Assembly: GCA_030835065.1 (NCBI GenBank) | Contig: JAUQWR010000487.1 | Coordinates: forward strand, 1-5,190 | DNA length: 5,190 nt | Direction: 5' to 3' | Source: Candidatus Kapaibacterium sp. | Lineage (GTDB): Bacteria; Bacteroidota; Ignavibacteria; Kapaibacteriales; UBA2268 | Shown: positions 1-5,190 of the stretch, one piece after another | Position numbering within the stretch: the first letter of the stretch is position 1 | How the letters are laid out: each line of letters opens with the position of its first letter | Position numbers and translations under genes: made by a program | The notes under the pieces: model-generated | Told to the model about the DNA's origin: nothing | Databases searched by the model: none | What the model saw: only the letters and a program-made list of their open reading frames with translations

Positions 1-218
1 GAGAAGTCCCATCCATTAGTTATTGAAGTAGGTTCAATTTTGCCATCAAATTTAATCCAAGCTGGATTATATTTAATTTTAATAGAGAATTCAGTAATTC
101 CTGCATCAGACCATTTACCATTAATAATTTTAGCTCTTACAGGGAATCTTTGATACTTATCGTTTGTAATCATACCAGCTGCCATTCTCTTAGAAAGTTT
201 TGGTTGGCTGATTTCGAT
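1..218 (-). other. Start of a cohesin-like domain, cut by the window edge (residues 1191-1262)
   Basis: After a linker-like stretch (SQPKLSKRMAAG) the sequence gives FPVRAKI, then GITEFSIKIKYNPAWIKF (to residue 1247). The 'hydrophobic strand - K/R-YNP - hydrophobic' pattern is the characteristic second part of cohesin-type sandwiches, where a YNP or YDP motif follows a strand. Only about 70 residues are visible, so the assignment is tentative. Similar modules often precede the C-terminal sorting domain in large FCB surface proteins. Confidence 0.45.
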
Positions 219-3200
219 ATTAGTAACAAATGTTTCGCCTTTAATTTCTGCTTCTAATGTTTTAATATCTGTTTCAATTTCAACTTTTACGTTATATGTA
301 CCAGCTGGAACTGAAGAAGACAACATTTTTACATCAAAAGTATGTGAGCTGCTTGGAGCAATTTCCATATTTGGTGTATAGTTTAAAATTTGATAAACAT
401 TAGGAGTAGCCGGAACAATCTTCATTGATTTAATAACAATTTTATTTGTTGTACCGGTATTATTAACAGTGAATGATTTTGTTGGTTCGTCGCAACGGGT
501 AATTGTACCAAAATCGATATTTGAAACATTTACACCTTGATCATAAGCATTACCAATAACATCAGCAGATGTGATAATTCTTGGTTCTACTTCTGGACCT
601 TCTTTAGCATCGTTAGTAACTTCAACTGTAACCAAACGTTTGCCTACTTTTGTAGGTTTAAATGTAACATCGAAAGTATATTCTGCTGTATCTGTACCAT
701 TTACTTTTGCTAATGTAGTATTAGCCGGGAAAGCAGGAGTAAATGCGAAGTCTGCTACATCACCTTTCAATGCAATTTTTTCGATTTTTAGATCTGAACT
801 TGAACTCAAAGAGCGAACTTTTACTTTACCTGTAACAGGGTGAGTCTTATTTACTTCGATAGCAGGTGTAAATTCAAATCCGATTACTTCTATCTTAGGA
901 AGAATACCAATTCCTTCAAGATAATTATATACCGTACCATCTTTAATACCATCTGAACCAGCAAATACAGGAATAATTTTAATTTTTCTAATATTGTTTT
1001 CGTTTTGTGGAGTAAACTCTACGTTAACAGTAATCTTTGTTACTTTATTAGGATCTGTTTCAGTTTTTGGATACAATTCTACTGTGCTTGTAAGAGCAGG
1101 AACAGTAGATACAATTTTATAAGAACCATCGTCAGAAACCTGACCATTGTTTTCTAATTTAACACCAACAACTTTCAGGCTTGATGTACCGCCATTTGTT
1201 ATAAATACTTGAGCAGTATTTACAGTTTTAACGCGTTTTTCGAGCCAATTGTATCCAGAAATTTCTGGACCAGGTTGAATACCTGTACCGTCCCAATCTG
1301 AAACACTATCTGGACCAACAGCATTGCTATGGAATACAACTTTAGTGCTAAAATCGCCAGTTGCTTTTGGTTCGAAGCATACTAATTTTAATAGTATTTC
1401 TTTGCCAGGCTGAATTGTAATTGGCAATGTTGGGCTAGTCGGATTACTTACAGTAAATGGACCTTGTGCAGTGATAAAGTCGAATCCAGTAATTGTCAAT
1501 GGCATTGTACCTGGGTTTTTAATTCTTAAACCGGCATCTTTGCAATTTTTCTTACCTACCACTGTCGGACCTGCATGGAAGTCTTCTACTTCGATACGTG
1601 GCACTACTCCACGACCATTAATAAATGTAGCAAAATGCAAACATTCTGTATCATATAATAATGAATCTTTATCCAAATCTGTAGTAGTCATACCTTCGCG
1701 TGTTGGATTATATTGCAATTTTACAATATGTGATTTGCCAGGTTCAATTTCAATATCAGGAGGAGTTCCGCCAGCTAAAATCTTGTAATATGTACCTTTT
1801 TTCAAGCTAATATTTTTAATTTTAACTTTGCTTACACCTTTGTTTTCGAGTTTAACGTCGATAACTGAACTTGTATTTAGCTTAACATCACCGAAAGCTA
1901 TAACTTTAGGATCTGATTGTATATCATCGCCAAAGTAGTAAATTTCTTTTACAGTAACGTTGCCTTCTCTATCGATTACTTGGAATTTTGCAACAGCATC
2001 TTTGGTTCTGTCAGTAACTCTCAAGATAAATTTTGTATCATAGTTTGGAGGCCAAGGATAATATCCACCAGCAAAATATGGAGCATCAAAATTGAATGAA
2101 CCAGAGATTAATGATGGCTCTTCGGATACACCCATATCTACTTGCTTAGGATCGTCACCGTCTTTGCCATTGCGTTTTTCTGTAAATGATACTTCATATT
2201 CGCCACAACTACCTTTGATAGTTACTACCGGAGGTAAAGTATCAGTTTCACCAATTTTATTGAAAGCCATAGCTGCAGGCCAACCGTAAGAGTCTACACT
2301 AGTGAAACCATAAATATAGCCACCAAATTTTGTATCGCCCTTGATATAGTGAGGACCAGTTTCTACCTTACACTTCATCCAGAATAAATCTGAATTTGGA
2401 ATTCTATTACCTAAGAAAGCCGGATCTTTTTTCCAGATTGGCACACCATCGAGAGTAATTGATTTCAACAATGAGTCCGAACGTACTGGATTTAAAGTAT
2501 CGCCAATAGCAATCAAATTAAATTTGTTGTCTGTAAACGCCTTGCTTGAAGGAGTTTGGAATATAGTAGTTTTTGTAAACTGTTCGACTGGAGTAACAAC
2601 AATCATATAAGGATCGAAGTTAGAAAATCCGTCCCAACCTGAAGAATAAGCGTATTGCATAACTAAAACAGGTTTGTCAGCTTCCCAAATAGAAGTACCT
2701 CTAACAGAAGCAATGTTTGGACCTGGGGCACTCATAACTTCGATTACTTCAGCAAAGTCGCCGGAGTTTTTCAAAACGCCTTCGCGTTTAGCAATAAGTT
2801 TATTAGATTTTTTATCGAACCAGGTAATTTTATATTTAGTATTTGGTTCGGAGGCAACCATTCTAAACAAGTCACCTTTGTCGTTTCTGTCGTATTCTAC
2901 TGAGAAATACTTTTTGCCCCATGCTTGAACAGGAGGAAGCATTTCGCACAAATGGTCACGAGATGAACTTAAAAGAGCAGGTAAGTCAGCTCTTTCGTGG
3001 AAAGAGATCAAACCGATTGGTTTATCAGATTTGATACGTGAACCAGTAATATCAAACGCGCCATCAGTCTTTCCATCACCTTTAATCATGTAGCATTGGC
3101 CAGCGTTAAGATTAAATGTAACACGATCGCCAATTTTACTTCCGCCTGTAGTAGTACCAAAACCAGTACCCTTGCCACGGATATCTACAGATATATTTGT

Positions 3201-3788
3201 ATTATCTTGACTTGCAATTACAATAAAACCAGCACCAAACCAATAATAGCCTGTGCCAGGATCCACGGAACTGCTTTCATTATTATCATAATAAGCACAA
3301 TGAATATAATCCTTACCCCAAGCGGATGTTGGTATAGCCATCAAACCGTCTGTTGTAGTACTCTTTGAGTTGACCATATACACTGAAATTGGTTGTGTAG
3401 CTGTAATTCTCAAAACTCTGTCATCAGGTCTGTCTGCAACTCTGACTTCATGAGTTTTGAAAGAAATAATACCCGAACCTAAAGTAACAACTCCAAAAGG
3501 TTGTGCAATTTTCTTTTTTCCAACTAAAATTCTTGAAGGACCTTGCTCAATTGTAACGTCGCAAGGTTTAGCTGATGCCACATAAATCTCCAAAGCATCA
3601 TCAAATCCATAGTTAGATACTTCGTTAGGTGGAATAGCTACATAAAATTCATACCCCTGGGAATTTGAGTTTAGAACCAAATCTTTTTGGATCTTACCCA
3701 AAAGCGCCGGAGGTATGTCGTCTCCTGCTAACGCCACAAATGGCATTAAAACAAAGAGAAATAGTAGGTAAAATTTTACCATTCGCAT
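1..3788 (-). CDS. Large secreted multidomain protein: IgGFc-binding-like region, Ig-like domain, tandem ASH/choice-of-anchor-D domains, cohesin-like start (C-terminus beyond window)
   Basis: The frame is open for 1,262 codons from an ATG at 3788 to the window edge without a stop, so the protein is C-terminally incomplete here. Residues 1-21 form a Sec signal peptide (basic MRMVK start, Leu/Phe-rich core, ALA before the cleavage site). Residues about 22-510 resemble the IgGFc-binding N-terminal domain family, with LNAGQ (227-231), SDKP (254-257), DHLCEMLPPVQAWGK (278-292), ADKPVLVMQY (370-379) and a closing segment ending SYGWPAAM (500-507). Residues about 516-628 look like an Ig-type domain opening with DTLPPV. 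Residues 629-1190 hold about five ASH/choice-of-anchor-D-like sandwiches, and 1191-1262 begin a cohesin-like module. The start at 3788 is preferred because GGAG lies 6 bases upstream; in-frame ATGs at 3800 and 3782 are alternatives. By family analogy it is a surface or secreted binding/adhesion protein, probably T9SS-exported. The ligand is unknown and IgG binding should not be assumed. The coding call is very secure; the function is not. Confidence 0.95.
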   Translation of the reverse strand, partial: MRMVKFYLLFLFVLMPFVALAGDDIPPALLGKIQKDLVLNSNSQGYEFYVAIPPNEVSNYGFDDALEIYVASAKPCDVTIEQGPSRILVGKKKIAQPFGVVTLGSGIISFKTHEVRVADRPDDRVLRITATQPISVYMVNSKSTTTDGLMAIPTSAWGKDYIHCAYYDNNESSSVDPGTGYYWFGAGFIVIASQDNTNISVDIRGKGTGFGTTTGGSKIGDRVTFNLNAGQCYMIKGDGKTDGAFDITGSRIKSDKPIGLISFHERADLPALLSSSRDHLCEMLPPVQAWGKKYFSVEYDRNDKGDLFRMVASEPNTKYKITWFDKKSNKLIAKREGVLKNSGDFAEVIEVMSAPGPNIASVRGTSIWEADKPVLVMQYAYSSGWDGFSNFDPYMIVVTPVEQFTKTTIFQTPSSKAFTDNKFNLIAIGDTLNPVRSDSLLKSITLDGVPIWKKDPAFLGNRIPNSDLFWMKCKVETGPHYIKGDTKFGGYIYGFTSVDSYGWPAAMAFNKIGETDTLPPVVTIKGSCGEYEVSFTEKRNGKDGDDPKQVDMGVSEEPSLISGSFNFDAPYFAGGYYPWPPNYDTKFILRVTDRTKDAVAKFQVIDREGNVTVKEIYYFGDDIQSDPKVIAFGDVKLNTSSVIDVKLENKGVSKVKIKNISLKKGTYYKILAGGTPPDIEIEPGKSHIVKLQYNPTREGMTTTDLDKDSLLYDTECLHFATFINGRGVVPRIEVEDFHAGPTVVGKKNCKDAGLRIKNPGTMPLTITGFDFITAQGPFTVSNPTSPTLPITIQPGKEILLKLVCFEPKATGDFSTKVVFHSNAVGPDSVSDWDGTGIQPGPEISGYNWLEKRVKTVNTAQVFITNGGTSSLKVVGVKLENNGQVSDDGSYKIVSTVPALTSTVELYPKTETDPNKVTKITVNVEFTPQNENNIRKIKIIPVFAGSDGIKDGTVYNYLEGIGILPKIEVIGFEFTPAIEVNKTHPVTGKVKVRSLSSSSDLKIEKIALKGDVADFAFTPAFPANTTLAKVNGTDTAEYTFDVTFKPTKVGKRLVTVEVTNDAKEGPEVEPRIITSADVIGNAYDQGVNVSNIDFGTITRCDEPTKSFTVNNTGTTNKIVIKSMKIVPATPNVYQILNYTPNMEIAPSSSHTFDVKMLSSSVPAGTYNVKVEIETDIKTLEAEIKGETFVTNIEISQPKLSKRMAAGMITNDKYQRFPVRAKIINGKWSDAGITEFSIKIKYNPAWIKFDGKIEPTSITNGWDF
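219..1904 (-). repeat. Array of about five ASH / choice-of-anchor-D-like beta-sandwich domains (residues 629-1190)
   Basis: Units begin near residues 629 (VIAFGDVKL), 731 (RIEVEDF), 842 (EISGYNW), 965 (KIEVIGF) and 1086 (VNVSNIDFGTITRC), a spacing of about 100-120 residues. Each holds a strand with an Asn-Gly or Gly-Thr turn, such as RIKNPGTMPLTITGFDF, FITNGGTSSLKVVGVKL or FTVNNTGTTNKIVIKSMKI. Most then have a Pro-Gly or Pro-Ser 'I-x-P-G-x-x' turn and an F-x-P-type strand near the end (VEFTPQN, VTFKPTK). That is the ASPM/SPD-2/Hydin (ASH) pattern, also known in bacterial choice-of-anchor-D proteins. The repeats are diverged at both protein and DNA level, so this is an old duplication. They probably act as a rigid stalk or as protein-protein contact modules. 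Confidence 0.75.
1905..2243 (-). other. Ig-like domain between the IgGFc-like region and the ASH array (residues about 516-628)
   Basis: The segment opens with DTLPPVVTIKGSC (516-528), a Pro-Pro entry common at the start of Ig-like modules in surface proteins. It continues with alternating hydrophobic strands and an aromatic, Pro-rich loop (YFAGGYYPWPPNYD). It ends with FILRVTDRTKDAVAKFQVIDREG, which reads like the final strands of a beta-sandwich. It carries no catalytic signature. The exact Ig subfamily cannot be named by eye and the boundaries are approximate. Confidence 0.5.
2259..3725 (-). other. IgGFc-binding-protein-like region with about three internal repeats (residues 22-510)
   Basis: The recognisable family pattern is a Gly-containing strand before each unit, then a 'DKP' strand, then a 'P-x-x-x-W-G-K-x-Y' strand, then an 'ASxxxT' strand. 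Unit 1 has PISVYMVNS (133-141), AIPTSAWGKDY (151-161) and VIASQDNTNISV (190-201). Unit 2 has LNAGQ (227-231), SDKPIGLISF (254-263), LPPVQAWGKKY (284-294) and MVASEPNTKYKI (310-321). Unit 3 has ADKPVLVMQY (370-379), VTPVEQF (398-404) and LIAIGDT (425-431). The terminal Y-x-Y-G-F...SYGWPA segment (491-505) is typical of how this family ends. These domains are named after the human mucus protein FCGBP; bacterial members are extracellular and mostly of unknown ligand. Confidence 0.75.
3726..3788 (-). other. Signal peptide of the large minus-strand protein
   Basis: Residues 1-21 have a basic N-region (Arg2, Lys5), an uninterrupted hydrophobic core (FYLLFLFVLMPFVAL) and a classical small-x-small end (Ala19-Leu20-Ala21). 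The mature protein would start GDDIPP. No lipobox cysteine follows, so a signal peptidase I substrate is more likely than a lipoprotein. Starting at 3800 would only lengthen the N-region by four residues and would not change the prediction. Confidence 0.9.
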
Positions 3789-3794
3789 TACAAA

Positions 3795-3798
3795 CTCC
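3795..3798 (-). promoter_or_regulatory. Shine-Dalgarno site GGAG that decides the start of the minus-strand gene
   Basis: On the minus strand GGAG sits 6 bases upstream of the ATG at 3788, which is near-ideal spacing. The motif overlaps the upstream in-frame ATG at 3800, which has no comparable motif before it. That favours initiation at 3788 over 3800. Confidence 0.6.
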
Positions 3799-3842
3799 AT
3801 ACAATTAATAGTAATATGTATTTATTTCCAAAAATGTTCATC

Positions 3843-3850
3843 CAAATTTA
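3843..3850 (-). promoter_or_regulatory. Candidate promoter -7 box for the minus-strand gene
   Basis: Read on the minus strand this is TAAATTTG, an exact match to the Bacteroidota -7 consensus TAnnTTTG. It overlaps TATAAA, which would also pass as a sigma-70-like -10 element. The implied transcription start near 3836 gives a leader of about 50 bases. No TTTG or TTGACA is found at the expected distance upstream, so this is a half-supported site in very AT-rich DNA. Confidence 0.3.
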
Positions 3851-3979
3851 TACAGTGCTTCTAGCCATTTTCTCTATTAACATCTCATTTTCTTTTTTGT
3901 CACATTTTCAGCTACATTTTTTTTTCAACTTAATCTTTTTTAGTCAAAAATACATTATTTAAAATACGAAACTTTAACA

Positions 3980-4019
3980 ATATAACAATAATATTTTTAT
4001 ACAATTTAACTTGTTATAT
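3980..4019. repeat. 9-bp perfect inverted repeat (ATATAACAA / TTGTTATAT)
   Basis: The arms are at 3980-3988 and 4011-4019, separated by 22 bases. The arms carry little G/C, so a stable RNA hairpin is doubtful. A protein-binding operator is possible but unproven. The right arm overlaps the left arm of the longer 12-bp repeat by two bases. Confidence 0.4.
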
Positions 4020-4068
4020 GCCTCTGCTATTACCATTAGAATCATTAACAATTTGTAAGTTAAATTGT
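4001..4068. repeat. 12-bp perfect inverted repeat (ACAATTTAACTT / AAGTTAAATTGT)
   Basis: The left arm is at 4001-4012 and the right arm at 4057-4068, with a 44-base spacer. All twelve positions pair and pairing stops on both sides. It is the longest inverted repeat I could find in the spacer and lies roughly midway between the two genes. The right arm overlaps the hairpin at 4046-4070, so the two pairings would exclude one another in RNA. Confidence 0.5.
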
Positions 4069-4070
4069 TA
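4046..4070. repeat. 9-bp perfect inverted repeat with 7-base loop (TAACAATTT / AAATTGTTA)
   Basis: The arms at 4046-4054 and 4062-4070 surround the loop GTAAGTT. The compact dyad is the size of a typical dimeric-regulator operator. It could also form a weak hairpin, with one G-C pair in nine. No T-run follows directly, so it is not read as a terminator. Confidence 0.5.
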
Positions 4071-4231
4071 CATTCATCAGACTTCAATATAAGTATATTC
4101 TTCTGCATTCATGCATGTTTTTTTTTAAATAAAAATTTTTTACTTTTATTCTTCGTCTATTGCAATTAAATTTATTATGAATTCAAATTAACAGAAATTT
4201 AACTTCTTTTATTATTATTTATATATAGAAA

Positions 4232-4259
4232 ATTGTTAATTTAGATTGATATAATATTG
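4232..4259 (+). promoter_or_regulatory. Candidate promoter for the plus-strand gene
   Basis: TATAAT at 4250-4255 is a perfect sigma-70-type -10 hexamer, but no good -35 element lies 16-18 bases upstream. The overlapping TAATATTG (4252-4259) is one mismatch from the Bacteroidota -7 consensus. ATTG at 4232-4235 lies 16 bases before it, slightly closer than the usual spacing. Either reading implies a leader of about 30 bases. TATAAT-like strings are expected by chance in DNA this AT-rich. Confidence 0.35.
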
Positions 4260-4287
4260 AATAATTGTTTTTTGTTAAATATATTTC

Positions 4288-4290
4288 GGA
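4288..4290 (+). promoter_or_regulatory. Weak Shine-Dalgarno GGA before the plus-strand gene
   Basis: GGA lies 6 bases upstream of the ATG at 4297 and 9 bases upstream of the second ATG at 4300. It is short, but it is the only purine-rich, G-containing motif close to the start and has the same spacing as the GGAG of the divergent gene. Either ATG is possible; they differ by one residue. Confidence 0.4.
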
Positions 4291-4296
4291 TTTCTC

Positions 4297-4365
4297 ATGA
4301 TGAAAGGTAAGACATTTTTGGCTCTAATCATGCTGGCTCTATTTGGCTTCAGCATGGCTAATGCC
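4297..4365 (+). other. Signal peptide of the plus-strand protein
   Basis: The first 23 residues show Lys3 and Lys5, a hydrophobic core (FLALIMLALFGFSM) and Ala21-Asn22-Ala23 before Gln24, a standard signal peptidase I site. No cysteine follows, so it is not a lipoprotein signal. Confidence 0.9.
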
Positions 4366-5190
4366 CAGACTCTTCCAAGCCCATTCGACCTATCGAGTGG
4401 AAATTATTCTCTGAATTCGTTCGATCCGGCTACTCCGGCTGGTTCTTATCCTACTAGTATGATTTTCCATCGTACTGCTACTCAAGATCCGGGTTATGCT
4501 GTAGAAATGACAGCTAACTACACAGCTGCTTATAACCTTACCGGAGGTGCTAGAATCAACGGTATGGGTGTGGATGGTATCTCTTTTTTGAATACCAGCT
4601 CTAGTGGCAATATTGGTGCTGCTGTGCTTGGTTTAAATACTTTAAACCGCAACTCTATTGTTGTTAGTTGGAAGGGCGGCGTTATTGCTCAACAACCTCG
4701 TATTTATGCAATCAGACTTCAATATAAAATCGGTGCAGCTGGTACTTTTTCTGATGTACTTGATGCAAACAATATGCCTGTCGAATTAGTTGCTGATTCT
4801 ACTAAACCTACAGGCAAAACTGGTTACAACAATGTTTTCACTGTTACACTTCCTCAAACTTGCGAAAACAAATCAGAAGTTTACTTGAGATGGAAATATT
4901 ATTATATATCCGGTTCTGGCGGAAGACCTCAATTAAAGCTTGACGATATACTTGTTTCAAGCGAAAATTCTATTGGCGTTACTTCTAATCTTTCGATTTT
5001 GAACGTCAATCCACCATCTCCAATGTCTAACTTCCCATTTTCTATTACTGTAAATTCTACTGATGTTAATGGAATTCCTAAATTTGCTGCTGCGGATATT
5101 CCAGTTACTATTGCTGTTACTTCAGGCAATCCTGCCGATTTGACTGGCACACTCACTGGCACTATAACTGCAGGTTCTTATTCAGTTACT
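4297..5190 (+). CDS. Secreted protein with N-terminal beta-sandwich module and Ig-like domain (C-terminus beyond window)
   Basis: The frame is open for 298 codons to the window edge. Residues 1-23 form a signal peptide (MMKGK, hydrophobic core, ANA before QTLPSP). Residues about 24-223 form a beta-rich module in which I recognise three conserved strands of FCB-group secreted proteins: VVSWKGG (122-128), IRLQYKIGAAGTF (139-151) and YLRWKYYYISGSGGRPQLKLDDILVS (196-221; RW, GSG and DDI are the landmarks). Residues about 231-298 start an Ig-like domain with VNPPSP (237-242), FSITVNSTDVNG (248-259) and GTLTGTITAG (284-293). Such N-termini occur on many cell-surface or secreted proteins, some carrying lamin-tail, nuclease or adhesin domains further downstream, so the overall activity cannot be told from this part. 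It lies head to head with the other secreted-protein gene. T9SS export is inferred, not seen. Confidence 0.95.
   Translation, partial: MMKGKTFLALIMLALFGFSMANAQTLPSPFDLSSGNYSLNSFDPATPAGSYPTSMIFHRTATQDPGYAVEMTANYTAAYNLTGGARINGMGVDGISFLNTSSSGNIGAAVLGLNTLNRNSIVVSWKGGVIAQQPRIYAIRLQYKIGAAGTFSDVLDANNMPVELVADSTKPTGKTGYNNVFTVTLPQTCENKSEVYLRWKYYYISGSGGRPQLKLDDILVSSENSIGVTSNLSILNVNPPSPMSNFPFSITVNSTDVNGIPKFAAADIPVTIAVTSGNPADLTGTLTGTITAGSYSVT

Larger units (their letters stand above)
3801..4296. other. Divergent intergenic spacer, AT-rich, no gene recognised
   Basis: This stretch of about 0.5 kb is clearly more AT-rich than either flanking gene and has frequent stops in the frames I read. It contains no convincing tRNA, small RNA or protein gene. 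It holds the 5' regulatory DNA of both divergent genes: candidate -7 boxes near each end, inverted repeats clustered at 3980-4070, two 9-base T runs (3917-3925 and 4118-4126) and an A/T-tract block at 4118-4141 that could be intrinsically curved. Confidence 0.8.

Noticed and set aside
571..843. Plus-strand open frame of 90 codons
   Set aside because: It is antisense to the long, domain-bearing minus-strand gene. Its translation is a low-complexity Ser/Thr/Val-rich shadow with no recognisable domain or ribosome site.
1471..1788. Plus-strand open frame of 105 codons
   Set aside because: It lies wholly antisense to the ASH array of the minus-strand gene and has no motif of its own.
1917..2289. 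Two short, slightly overlapping plus-strand open frames (1917-2099 and 2092-2289)
   Set aside because: Both are antisense to the Ig-like and IgGFc-like regions of the minus-strand gene and look like shadows rather than an operon.
2674..3368. Two plus-strand open frames (2674-2928 and 3096-3368)
   Set aside because: Both are antisense to the IgGFc-like region, where the minus-strand frame carries clear family motifs. The hydrophobic Ile-rich stretch in the second arises from reading Asp/Asn-rich codons backwards.
4086..4099. Small dyad AATATA-AG-TATATT
   Set aside because: Six A/T pairs with a two-base loop are expected by chance in this AT-rich stretch.
4104..4126. TGCATTCATGCA followed by nine Ts, resembling an intrinsic terminator
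   Set aside because: The stem is only five pairs with a two-base loop, too tight and weak to fold. No gene ends upstream of it, since both neighbours read away from the spacer.
3801..4296. Possible tRNA, small RNA or attachment site in the spacer
   Set aside because: I found no cloverleaf, no GC-rich structured core, no integrase-type direct repeats and no target-site duplication.
4929..5162. Minus-strand open frame of 77 codons
   Set aside because: It is antisense to the DDI/Ig-like part of the plus-strand gene, with no upstream ribosome site or known domain.

Overview
The window is AT-rich and holds the 5' parts of two large, divergently transcribed genes for exported proteins. They are separated by about 0.5 kb of very AT-rich, apparently non-coding DNA. 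Both reading frames run off the window edges, so neither C-terminus is visible. I found no RNA gene, mobile element, CRISPR array or broken gene.

Left part (1-3788, minus strand): one uninterrupted reading frame of 1,262 codons encodes a secreted modular protein. It begins with a signal peptide, followed by a long region resembling the bacterial IgGFc-binding-protein domain, itself built of about three internal repeats. Next come an Ig-like domain, an array of about five ASH / choice-of-anchor-D-type beta-sandwich domains, and the start of a cohesin-like domain at the window edge. Middle (3789-4296): an intergenic spacer with candidate divergent promoters, three perfect inverted repeats (two of which share an arm region and could form competing structures) and several A/T tracts. 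Right part (4297-5190, plus strand): the first 298 codons of a second secreted protein, with a signal peptide, a beta-sandwich module ending in a conserved Asp-Asp-Ile motif, and an Ig-like domain cut by the window edge.

Organism: low G+C, Sec signal peptides, and very large ASH-repeat and IgGFc-type surface proteins together suggest the Fibrobacterota-Chlorobiota-Bacteroidota (FCB) group. The best guess is a Kapabacteria/Ignavibacteria-like lineage, where such proteins usually end in a type IX secretion (T9SS) sorting domain. This is inferred from architecture, not from a marker gene, and the sorting domains would lie outside the window.

The two proteins probably both act at the cell surface or outside the cell, in adhesion, binding or matrix formation. 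No enzyme active site is visible in either. Their head-to-head layout allows shared regulation from the spacer but does not prove it.
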